Positions 1-6,546 of a stretch of DNA of 62,253 bases are shown piece by piece; positions within the stretch are counted from its first letter, which is position 1, and each line of letters starts with the position of its first letter. The DNA comes from Chloroflexota bacterium (lineage in GTDB: Bacteria; Chloroflexota; Dormibacteria; Dormibacterales; Dormibacteraceae), in contig VBGR01000042.1 in the NCBI GenBank assembly GCA_005880695.1, positions 1 to 62,253 on the forward strand. Direction: 5' to 3'. The position numbers and the translations under genes were made by a program. The notes beneath the pieces were generated by a model. The model did not search any database. It saw only the letters and a program-made list of their open reading frames with translations, and had not been told where the DNA came from.

Positions 1-233
1 CAATCCTCCTCGTAGTGGTCGACGAGCAGCTCGACAGCGGGGTTGGAACGGATGTTTTCGAGGCGGCGCAGGCGCGTTGTCGCCTTGGGCTTCTGGTCGA
101 CGGCTGAATAGATGACCTCGTCGGCCAGCGCGAAGCAGACCGGCACCAGGTGCGGCCGGCCGGACGGGTCGACGGTGGCCAGCCGGGCAATCCGGGCCGC
201 GGCGACCAGCTCCTTCAGGTCCTGCTCGTCCAT
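1..233 (-). CDS. PPOX-class F420/FMN-dependent oxidoreductase-like protein (3' end cut by window)
   Basis: The reverse strand reads open from an ATG at 231-233 to the window edge, giving about 77 residues that begin MDEQDLKELVAAARIARLAT. The N-terminus matches the split-barrel pyridoxamine-phosphate-oxidase superfamily: a short helix, then a strand with the pattern RLATVDPSGRPHLVPVCFAL, which lines the flavin/F420 pocket. A segment with KPKATTRLRRLENI follows, where basic residues usually contact the cofactor phosphate. This layout fits the small PPOX-class F420-dependent group of Actinobacteria and Chloroflexi better than true PdxH, but the C-terminal half is missing, so cofactor and substrate are not decided. 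It is divergent from the ECF sigma gene, with a shared intergenic region of about 57 bp. Confidence 0.75.
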   Translation of the reverse strand, partial: MDEQDLKELVAAARIARLATVDPSGRPHLVPVCFALADEVIYSAVDQKPKATTRLRRLENIRSNPAVELLVDHYEED

Positions 234-290
234 ACCTGCCGTGTTCAGTGTGTAACCTGCGCGCGTAGAAGCTCTGATGGTGGCCTGAGC

Positions 291-818
291 TTGGAAAAAG
301 AAGACCGCGTCGTCGAGCTGCCGGCCGCGCCCTCAAAGGATGCTGTCGAGACTGCGCTCGGTGAGCTCGACGTGGTGTTCGCCTTCGTTTTCAACCGAGT
401 CGGCAACCGTCCCGACGCCGAGGACCTGACCCAGCAGGTGGCCATGAAGGCCATCCCGCGGCTGCGCCAGGGGGCCAGCGCGATCTCGATTCGCGCCTAC
501 CTGTTCGCGACCGCGCGTTCGGTCCTGGCCTCTTTCTGGGCGGCCAAGTTCGGCCTCGCGGAGGAGGAGCTACTGGAGGGCATGGGCGCGGCAACCGGGG
601 TCGCGCCGGCGGCGACCGAGTCCACCGACGCCGCCGCCCGCGCTACCCGGATCCTCGCCGCCCTGCCCGACAACTACCGCCGTGTGCTCGAGTTGCGTTT
701 CCTCCGCGGGTACTCGATCAAGGAGGTCGCTACCGAATTGCGGGCGACGCCGGGCAGCATCAAAGTCATGCAGCTGCGGGCACTGCGGGCGGCCGCGAGG
801 ATTCCGTTCGATGCCTGA
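291..818 (+). CDS. ECF-type RNA polymerase sigma factor
   Basis: A 175-residue protein with a sigma-70 region 2 (about residues 24-85, including NRVGNRPDAEDLTQQV, the DAEDL core-binding/-10 helix) and a region 4 helix-turn-helix (about 118-168, LPDNYRRVLELRFLRGYSIK then SIKVMQLRALRAA). Group 4 sigma factors have exactly these two domains. The frame is open further upstream, but the upstream residues are atypical; a TTG at 291 directly precedes the conserved part and is chosen with moderate certainty. It overlaps the Rieske protein gene by 8 nt, so the two are probably translationally coupled. ECF factors are usually paired with a membrane anti-sigma partner; here the coupled partner has a Rieske domain instead of a known anti-sigma sensor. 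Confidence 0.9.
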   Translation: MEKEDRVVELPAAPSKDAVETALGELDVVFAFVFNRVGNRPDAEDLTQQVAMKAIPRLRQGASAISIRAYLFATARSVLASFWAAKFGLAEEELLEGMGAATGVAPAATESTDAAARATRILAALPDNYRRVLELRFLRGYSIKEVATELRATPGSIKVMQLRALRAAARIPFDA

Positions 819-1476
819 AGACATGGAAGAGCGCGTCAATCGCGTCGTCGAGGACCTGCTGCGAGGCCGAAGTCCCCGGATCCGGGCGCGTGACGCTGCG
901 GAGCGGGAGGCGATTATGACGGCCGCCATCCTGGCAGCCGGGCAGGACGCCCATCCGCGGATGTCGCCCGAGCTGCGCCGGCGCCTGGCGGCGCTGGTCG
1001 CGGGCGAGGAGCCGCGCCGTGTCGACCGCCGCACCGCGCTGGCGGCCGTGGCCGGCCTGGCGGTCGGCGCGCTGGGAGTGGTGGGTCTGGACCGCCTGGG
1101 TGTGAAGCCGGGGCCCTCGCCGACACTGGCGCCGGTGCCCGCCGGCGTCGTCAAGGCCGGGCCGGTCCGCTGGGTACCGGTCGCCGCCCTGGCTGACCTC
1201 CGCGAGGGCGAGCCGGTGCGCATCGTGGCGGGCAAAGTGAGCGCCTGGCTGACGCGCCGCGGCGAGACCGTGACGGCGGTCTCCACGCTCTGCTCGCACT
1301 GGCCCTGCGTGCTTGACTTCCAGGCCCAGGCTTCGACGCTCAAGTGCCCCTGCCACACGGGCGCCAGCTTCGCGTTGGACGGCGCCCCGTTGAGCGACGC
1401 CTACCCCGAGCTGAAGCCCCTCGACAAGTACGCGGTCAGGGTCGAGAACGGCATCGTGATGGTGCTGGGCACGTGA
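811..1476 (+). CDS. Membrane-anchored Rieske [2Fe-2S] protein, candidate redox regulator of the adjacent ECF sigma
   Basis: 221 residues. Residues 1-70 are a charged, helical, probably cytoplasmic segment (VNRVVEDLLRGRSPRIRARD). Residues 75-94 form one membrane helix or Tat-like anchor after RRVDRRTAL. The C-terminal 110 residues form a Rieske domain: ligands C161-x-H163 in CSHWPC and C179-x-x-H182 in CPCH, with C166 and C181 placed like the disulfide pair of high-potential Rieske proteins. All four ligands and both disulfide cysteines are present. No quinone:cytochrome c reductase or dioxygenase genes lie nearby. The 8-nt overlap with the ECF sigma gene and the cytoplasmic N-terminal segment suggest an anti-sigma-like sensor role (inference). 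It could instead be a stand-alone electron carrier. Confidence 0.85.
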   Translation: MPEDMEERVNRVVEDLLRGRSPRIRARDAAEREAIMTAAILAAGQDAHPRMSPELRRRLAALVAGEEPRRVDRRTALAAVAGLAVGALGVVGLDRLGVKPGPSPTLAPVPAGVVKAGPVRWVPVAALADLREGEPVRIVAGKVSAWLTRRGETVTAVSTLCSHWPCVLDFQAQASTLKCPCHTGASFALDGAPLSDAYPELKPLDKYAVRVENGIVMVLGT

Positions 1477-1709
1477 CGCCCGCCGATCGCCACCACCGGC
1501 TGCTCCTGCTCGATCGCTGCCTGGTGGTTCTGGAAGAGGCTCTGGAACGCGGCCAGGTACGCGTCGACGCCCAGCTCGGCATTCAGCTCCGGGAGCTGCT
1601 CGGGGAGAGCGGCCTGGTCGCCGGCCACCGGCTTGAAGGGCGGCGGGTTGACCGGGTCCTCGACGACATCTTCGCCCTGCAGGAGGAGATGACCGGCCAG
1701 GCCTCCTGA
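1473..1709 (+). CDS. Small hypothetical helical protein
   Basis: 78 residues from a GTG whose last bases overlap the Rieske gene stop (GTGA at 1473-1476). The protein is rich in Leu, Glu and Arg (LLLLDRCLVVLEEALERGQV, then a C-terminal LDDIFALQEEMTG) and is predicted to be helical and soluble, with no signal peptide or metal motif. The tight overlap and in-frame continuity argue that it is a real third gene of the sigma/Rieske operon. I do not recognise the family. It might be an adaptor in the same regulatory unit, but nothing in the sequence shows that directly. Confidence 0.55.
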   Translation: MTPADRHHRLLLLDRCLVVLEEALERGQVRVDAQLGIQLRELLGESGLVAGHRLEGRRVDRVLDDIFALQEEMTGQAS

Positions 1710-1759
1710 AGAGCCCGCCCAAGCCCGTCCGCCGAAGCCCGACGATAATCGGAGGCGGA

Positions 1760-2947
1760 TTGGCCGCAGGGATGCGTGTACTGGACACCCTCACCGGGCG
1801 GCATCTGCCCCTACCGCTTTCCGACGGGCCGGGCGGCAAGGAGCTGAAGCTTTACGTCTGTGGCGTTACGCCCTACGACTCCGGCCATCTGGGCCACGCC
1901 TTCACCTTCTGCGTCTTCGATGTGCTAGTGCGCTGGGTGGAATCGAAAGGGATCCCCGTCCGCTACGTCCAGAACGTGACCGACGTCGACGACCCGCTCT
2001 TCGCCCGGGCCCGGCGCGACGGCAGCTCCTGGCAGGACCTTGCCAAGCGCGAGGAGGCCGCCTTTGTTCAGGACATGACCGTCTTGGGTTGGCGAGCTCC
2101 CGACGTGATGCCTCGCGTAAGTGACGAGATACAGGGGATTCGGGCGGCGGCCGAGGGCCTCAGCGAACGGGGCTTTGCCTATTCCGCCGCCGATGGCAGC
2201 CTCTACTTCGAGGCCGCCCGCTACCCCGGCTTCGGCCAGCTCTCCCGGCGGTCGCGCCGCTCGATGCTGCGCAAGCTGCGGGAGGAGGAGCTGCTGGGCC
2301 GGGTCGGGCCTGGCGCCAAGCGCGACTGGCTCGACTTCCCGCTCTGGCGCCCATCCGGCGCCGGCGAACCAAGCTGGCCGTCTCGGTTCGGACCTGGCCG
2401 GCCCGGCTGGCACATCGAGTGCTCGGCGATGTCAATGCGCTACCTGGGCGAGCAGGTCGACATTCACGGCGGCGGTCGCGACCTGATCTTCAGCCACCAC
2501 GAGTCGGAGAGGGCGCAAAGCGAGTCACTGACGGGCTGCGTGCCCTTCGCTCGCGCCTGGTTGCACACGGGGATGGTTCGCCACGACGGCCGCAAGATGA
2601 GCAAGTCGCTCGGGAACCTGGTTGTGGTCAAGGACACGCTGCGGGTGGCTTCACCCGCCGCCGTCCGGCTCTATCTCCTCTCCCACCGCTACCGCCGGGA
2701 CTGGGAGTTTCGTTGGCCGGCGCTGGCGCGGTTCGAGCGGCTTGTGCAGCGGATCCGAGGGATGCGCGGATCGGGTCGCTCAGGGAGCAGCCTGGCGGAG
2801 TTCCGCGCCGCCCTCGACGCCGACCTCGACGCTCCCCGGGCCATCCGCGCGCTCCGCCGAGCGGTGGCGTCCGGCGACCGCCGCGGCGTGGAGGACATGC
2901 TTGGCATCCTGGCCGGAACGGCAGCGCTGAAGCCTGCGGCGGGCTAG
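1760..2947 (+). CDS. mshC: MshC-like cysteine ligase (cysteinyl-tRNA synthetase paralogue)
   Basis: 395 residues forming a class I aminoacyl-tRNA-synthetase catalytic core: CGVTPYDSGHLGH (HIGH-equivalent HLGH at 43-46), KMSKS at 279-283 and the CysRS-type zinc ligands C34, C221, H246 and E250. It ends about 70 residues earlier than CysRS and lacks a full anticodon-binding region. The phrase YVQNVTDVDDPL is typical of MshC, which joins cysteine to glucosaminyl-inositol with ATP in mycothiol synthesis; CysRS usually has RNITDIDDK there. No mshA, mshB or mshD is in this window, so the true acceptor is unproven. A GGAGG at 1751-1755 lies close to the TTG at 1760; an ATG at 1772 is the alternative start. 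Confidence 0.75.
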   Translation: MAAGMRVLDTLTGRHLPLPLSDGPGGKELKLYVCGVTPYDSGHLGHAFTFCVFDVLVRWVESKGIPVRYVQNVTDVDDPLFARARRDGSSWQDLAKREEAAFVQDMTVLGWRAPDVMPRVSDEIQGIRAAAEGLSERGFAYSAADGSLYFEAARYPGFGQLSRRSRRSMLRKLREEELLGRVGPGAKRDWLDFPLWRPSGAGEPSWPSRFGPGRPGWHIECSAMSMRYLGEQVDIHGGGRDLIFSHHESERAQSESLTGCVPFARAWLHTGMVRHDGRKMSKSLGNLVVVKDTLRVASPAAVRLYLLSHRYRRDWEFRWPALARFERLVQRIRGMRGSGRSGSSLAEFRAALDADLDAPRAIRALRRAVASGDRRGVEDMLGILAGTAALKPAAG

Positions 2948-3252
2948 CTGACGGGCTCCAGGTAGGCCCCGCAATTGGGGCATTCCATCTCCACCTCGAG
3001 GACGGGCACCGCAGTTTCGCAGACTGGGCAGAGCACATCGAGGAGGGCCGGCGCCACATCCTCCTCGGCGTCAGCTGCCATCTCGGCGGGAACCTGGCCG
3101 AGGTCCAGGGCGGGCGCGCCGCAGCCCACGCAGATGAAGCCCGGCTGGAGGAAGCGATGGCTCTCATAGGCGCCGGCGGCGTCGACGTCAACCTCGGCCT
3201 GGAGAGAGCGGAAGATGCCGGCGCCGCAGCGGTTGGAGCAGACGAGCCACAT
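2944..3252 (-). CDS. Small zinc-ribbon protein
   Basis: 102 residues with four cysteine knuckles: CSNRC near the N-terminus, CVGC in the middle, and CPVC plus CPNC near the C-terminus, spaced as two zinc-binding ribbons. The C-terminal pair (LCPVCETAVPVLEVEMECPN) is a classic rubredoxin/zinc-ribbon fold. There is no signal peptide or membrane helix. The ATG at 3250-3252 opens the frame, and the stop overlaps the convergent ligase gene by 4 nt. It is divergent from a small membrane protein. Zinc ribbons of this kind bind nucleic acid or protein, and no specific role can be assigned. Confidence 0.7.
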   Translation of the reverse strand: MWLVCSNRCGAGIFRSLQAEVDVDAAGAYESHRFLQPGFICVGCGAPALDLGQVPAEMAADAEEDVAPALLDVLCPVCETAVPVLEVEMECPNCGAYLEPVS

Positions 3253-3291
3253 CTTTCATCCCACCTTACGCCGTGTGAAAAACTCCAAGCC

Positions 3292-3558
3292 GTGCGCGGC
3301 TTCCTGCTCGGTTTGTTCCTGATCCCGCTGGCCGTGATCGCGCTGCTCTCGATCCGGCCCGGCGGCTTGCGCCAGCAGCTCCGCAACGCGGGCCGCCGTC
3401 TGCGGCTGGCGATCCTGCTCGCCGGAGCCTATCTGGCGGGCTCGTTGGGCGCACGGATCTTCCTGCCTCAAGGCAGCCTCGTTATCGAGTACGGCCTTCC
3501 GGTCCTGGCGCTGGTTCTGGCCGGGCTGTTCGTGGTGCTGGGACAGGACCAGGCCTGA
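3292..3558 (+). CDS. Small hydrophobic membrane protein
   Basis: 88 residues from a GTG start with three predicted membrane helices (about 2-20, 36-52 and 65-82) separated by short basic loops such as RNAGRRLRLA. This topology and length are seen in many uncharacterised small membrane proteins; I do not recognise a family. Its last 77 nt overlap the 3' end of the convergent MFS transporter gene on the other strand. It starts 39 nt from the divergent zinc-ribbon gene. The hydrophobic periodicity supports a real gene, but no function is visible. Confidence 0.5.
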   Translation: MRGFLLGLFLIPLAVIALLSIRPGGLRQQLRNAGRRLRLAILLAGAYLAGSLGARIFLPQGSLVIEYGLPVLALVLAGLFVVLGQDQA

Positions 3559-4720
3559 GCCGCAGCCGCAAGGCGACGACCGCCAGGCCCGCCAGCGGCA
3601 GCAGCGCCAGCACCAGCCAGGACTGGCGCCCTCCGACCAGCGCGCCCAGCAAAGAGCCGGAACCGGCCCCCGCGGCGAACCCCGTGAAGATGAGCCCGAA
3701 AGCCGAGTTGGGGGCGTCGGGCGCGGCGTCCGCAGCCAGCCTCGAGACCACTCCGGCCGGGGCGCCGAAGGCGGCGCCGGCAAGGAGCGCGGTGGCCACC
3801 AGGAGCAGCGACCCGTTCGCTGCGAAGAGGAGACCGGCGGCAGCCAGGTCGACCAGGAGGAAGGCTGCGAGCACGCGGTCGACTCCGAAGCGGTCGGAGG
3901 CGGCTCCCGCCCCGAGCCGGCCCGCCGCGTTGCCCACCGCGACGGCGGTGATGGCGGCGGTTGCGACCGCCGCGGCGAGGGCCAGCCCACGCGCGAAGCT
4001 GGACATGTAAACGAAGGCCCAGCTGCCGAGGGGTGTGGCCGCGAGCTCGAGCAGGATCGCGGTCCAGACGCGGGGCCGCCTGAGCAGGCTGAGCAGACGG
4101 GGTTGGGTCTGTCGTGCGGTTGCCTCGGATGCGGCTGGACCCGGACCCGGTGCGGGGGCCGGCACGGCGGGCATCAGCGCGAGAGTGAGCGCCGCCACAG
4201 CCAGCATCACCGTCCCCTGCAGGCGCAGCGCTGCCAGCCAGCCGAAAGCTGCCGCGAGGAGGCTGACGACCGGCACCTGGATGGGCGCCGCGACCGCATA
4301 GGCGGCGGTCACCAAGCCGCCCGCGGCGCCGGGCAAGTCGGGGATGGCGTGGCGGCCGGCCGCGATCGAGCCGGCGAGGGCGACCCCGCCGCCAAAGCCG
4401 AGCCCGAGCATCGAGTAGAAGAACGTGAAGGTCAGCTCGGAGGGGAAGCTCAGCGCGATCGCGAGGCCGCTGGCGAGGAGCGCCAGTCCGGCCCAGCAGA
4501 GGCGGCGGGGCGGTACCCGGTCGGCCAGGCGGCCGCCGATCACGATGCCAGTCCCGTAGCCGATCGGCGTTGCGCTGAAGACGGCGCTGACGACCACCGC
4601 CGGCCAGTGCGCTTCTTGTTGGACGTAAGGCGCGACGGCGCCCCAGCTGTAGACCATGCCGAAGGCGAACTGGAGCGGCAGAGCGCCGAGCAGTATCCGC
4701 AGCCGCCTCGCCCGGCTCAT
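3482..4720 (-). CDS. Major facilitator superfamily transporter (OFA-like)
   Basis: 412 residues with about 12 hydrophobic segments and a charged, proline-rich central loop (APAPGPGPAASEATARQ) that separates the two six-helix halves. The first helix (FAFGMVYSWGAVAPYVQ) and the loop GGRLADRVPPRRL (motif A between helices 2 and 3) resemble the oxalate/formate antiporter-like branch of the MFS. The C-terminus is a Pro/Arg-rich tail. The substrate cannot be read from sequence. The formate dehydrogenase operon is almost 50 kb away, so a formate link would be speculation. The gene stands alone and is divergent from the two-component system across about 210 bp. Confidence 0.85.
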   Translation of the reverse strand: MSRARRLRILLGALPLQFAFGMVYSWGAVAPYVQQEAHWPAVVVSAVFSATPIGYGTGIVIGGRLADRVPPRRLCWAGLALLASGLAIALSFPSELTFTFFYSMLGLGFGGGVALAGSIAAGRHAIPDLPGAAGGLVTAAYAVAAPIQVPVVSLLAAAFGWLAALRLQGTVMLAVAALTLALMPAVPAPAPGPGPAASEATARQTQPRLLSLLRRPRVWTAILLELAATPLGSWAFVYMSSFARGLALAAAVATAAITAVAVGNAAGRLGAGAASDRFGVDRVLAAFLLVDLAAAGLLFAANGSLLLVATALLAGAAFGAPAGVVSRLAADAAPDAPNSAFGLIFTGFAAGAGSGSLLGALVGGRQSWLVLALLPLAGLAVVALRLRLRPGPVPAPRTARPEPAPGPEGRTR

Positions 4721-4870
4721 CCAGAGCGGAAATTAGCAGGGTCGGTTTTCACGTGATGGGTTCCTGTCCAGCGGCTAGGTCAGAGGTGGCAAAGGCCTGG
4801 GGCGAGAGGTCCTCCTCCGGTAGGACTGCCGAGACCGCCGACACGACATATATCAGGGGTATTCCATAAT

Positions 4871-4898
4871 TTGACTATCTCGGATATGCTTTTATCTG
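4871..4898 (+). promoter_or_regulatory. Putative sigma-70-type promoter for the two-component operon
   Basis: TTGACT at 4871-4876 and TATCTG at 4893-4898 are separated by 16 bp in the only AT-rich stretch of the 210-bp gap between the MFS gene and the kinase gene. The kinase GTG follows about 33 nt after the -10, with an AGTAGGGG Shine-Dalgarno-like run before it. Read by eye only. Confidence 0.4.
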
Positions 4899-4930
4899 CG
4901 TAAGCGATGTACGAAGTAGGGGTAGCTTAG

Positions 4931-5698
4931 GTGTCGGACCTCGCCATCCCCCTGTCGACGGGCGGACCGGCCGCTTCCCCCACGAGGCCGGGGTCGCCCC
5001 GGTCCTTCCAGCGTAAGGTCGGCAAGATTGTAGACATCGCGGTGCCCGAGCCGGCGGCCGCCGGGCCTGATTCGGCTCTTGCCGAGGCACTCCGGAAGCA
5101 GGTGGCCCGCGAGCTCCATGACCAGCTCGCGCAGGGGCTCACGTCAATGTTGGTCCGGCTCGAGCAACTGAAGCGCCTCCGCAAGGGTGACCCGGCGCTG
5201 CGTGAGGAGCTGGACGAGCTGCTTACGCAAACCCGGGAGATCTTCCTGGACGTTCGCGAGCTGCTCGATGGCCTGCGCGGCGGCTCCGGCTGGCAGGAGG
5301 ACTTCGTGGTCGCGGTCAAGCTGAGGCTGGCCACCCGCTTCCAGCGCCGGTTCGGCGCCCAGGTCCGCGTCCGGGTCGCGAAAGATTGGCCGGCCAGGAT
5401 CCGCTCCGTGGTCGCGCTGAACCTGTTGAGGATCATCCAGGAGGCCATGTCCAACGCGGTTCTGCACGGCGGCGCCCGCTCGATCAGGGTTGTGCTGAGG
5501 GCCGATCCGGCGCGCCACCTGGAGGTGCTTGTCATCGACGACGGGTCCGGCCTGCCCGAGACGGACGATTTGCTCCGCGGCCAGGGCTTGCTTGGCATGC
5601 GCGAGCGCAGCCAGTTGATCGGCGGCGAGCTCTGCATCAGGAGCTCGGCGGCTGGAACGGTGTTGAAAGCGACGATTCCATGGAGGACCGCGGTTTGA
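4931..5698 (+). CDS. Cytoplasmic NarL/DesK-family sensor histidine kinase
   Basis: 255 residues. After a disordered N-terminus of about 50 residues comes a HisKA_3 dimerisation helix with the phospho-accepting His63 (ARELHDQLAQGLTSML) and then a HATPase_c domain: N-box NLLRIIQEAMSNAVLHGGAR, G1 box VIDDGSGLP, and GQGLLGMRERSQLIGGEL. There is no transmembrane segment and no PAS, GAF or other recognisable input domain, so the signal is likely intracellular or comes from a partner protein. The GTG at 4931 has an upstream purine-rich run. The stop overlaps the response regulator start (TTGA), so both proteins are made together. Confidence 0.92.
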   Translation: MSDLAIPLSTGGPAASPTRPGSPRSFQRKVGKIVDIAVPEPAAAGPDSALAEALRKQVARELHDQLAQGLTSMLVRLEQLKRLRKGDPALREELDELLTQTREIFLDVRELLDGLRGGSGWQEDFVVAVKLRLATRFQRRFGAQVRVRVAKDWPARIRSVVALNLLRIIQEAMSNAVLHGGARSIRVVLRADPARHLEVLVIDDGSGLPETDDLLRGQGLLGMRERSQLIGGELCIRSSAAGTVLKATIPWRTAV

Positions 5699-6363
5699 AC
5701 CCAGCCTTAAAAGCAGATGTTGAAGTGATCAAGGTCCTCGTCGCGGACGACCAGACATTGTTCCGAGCCGGTCTGGCCAGGCTGCTGGAGGAGTCGCCTG
5801 AGCTCGACGTGGTGGGAGAGGCGAAGGACGGCCAGCAGGCCGTCGAGATGGTCCGCCGGCTGCGGCCGGACGTGGTCCTCATGGACTTGAAGATGCCCGG
5901 AGTCGATGGCGTGGAGGCCACACGTAAGATCACCGCCGAGCATCCTGAAGTGAAAGTCTTGGTGCTCACGACGTTCGACGTGGACAGCTACGTGCTACAG
6001 GCCTTGCGGGTCGGCGCCAGTGGCTACGTCCTCAAGGAATCGACGCCGGAGGCAATTGTCCGAAGCATCCTGACGGTCATGTCGGGAGAGCGCGTCATGG
6101 CGACCACCGTTGCCAACCGCGTGCTCGATCTGGTGAGCGGCAACAGCACCAACAAGGAGTTCTACGACGGCCTGACGATGCGCGAGATCGAAATCCTCAA
6201 GATGATCGCGGCCGGCCTCGCCAACAAGCAGATCGGCTACCGGCTCGAGATCAGCGAAAAGACGGTTCGCAACCACGTCACGGCAATCTACGGGAAGCTC
6301 AAGATCTACGATCGTGCGCAGGCGGTGCTTTACGCCGTGCGCAAGGGCTTGATCGAGGTCTAA
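5695..6363 (+). CDS. NarL/LuxR-family response regulator
   Basis: 222 residues from a TTG at 5695 that overlaps the kinase TGA and sits 8 nt after GGAGG (5682-5686). An ATG at 5680 and a GTG at 5725 are in-frame alternatives. The receiver domain has acidic D18-D19, phospho-acceptor D64 in DVVLMDLKMPG, a Thr/Ser switch (VLTTF) and Lys in YVLKES. The C-terminal LuxR helix-turn-helix (LTMREIEILKMIAAGLANKQ, then SEKTVRNHVTAIYGKL) binds DNA. Its partner is the kinase just upstream. The first downstream gene is a secreted GH5-like enzyme, but a hairpin and 183 bp separate them, so regulation of that gene is only possible. Confidence 0.95.
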   Translation: MNPALKADVEVIKVLVADDQTLFRAGLARLLEESPELDVVGEAKDGQQAVEMVRRLRPDVVLMDLKMPGVDGVEATRKITAEHPEVKVLVLTTFDVDSYVLQALRVGASGYVLKESTPEAIVRSILTVMSGERVMATTVANRVLDLVSGNSTNKEFYDGLTMREIEILKMIAAGLANKQIGYRLEISEKTVRNHVTAIYGKLKIYDRAQAVLYAVRKGLIEV

Positions 6364-6372
6364 CAAAGCGTT

Positions 6373-6396
6373 CGGCCGCGCATCGCTGCGCGGCCG
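6373..6396 (+). terminator. Strong GC hairpin after the response regulator
   Basis: A perfect 9-bp inverted repeat (CGGCCGCGC / GCGCGGCCG) with a 6-nt loop starts 9 nt after the regulator stop codon. No clear T-run follows, so it may be a weak intrinsic terminator or an mRNA 3'-end stabiliser. Confidence 0.5.
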
Positions 6397-6546
6397 TGAT
6401 CGGCGACATCTTTACCGTTGTGTCGTCGTATCGGCGTCACCGAATGCCTGCTCGATGACGCGATCTGGAGACTGGTAACCCACGCAAGGATTTGGCGCGC
6501 ACCTCGTTGATCCTGCTGAAAAGCGCAGCAGCTGGGAGGCGCGATC

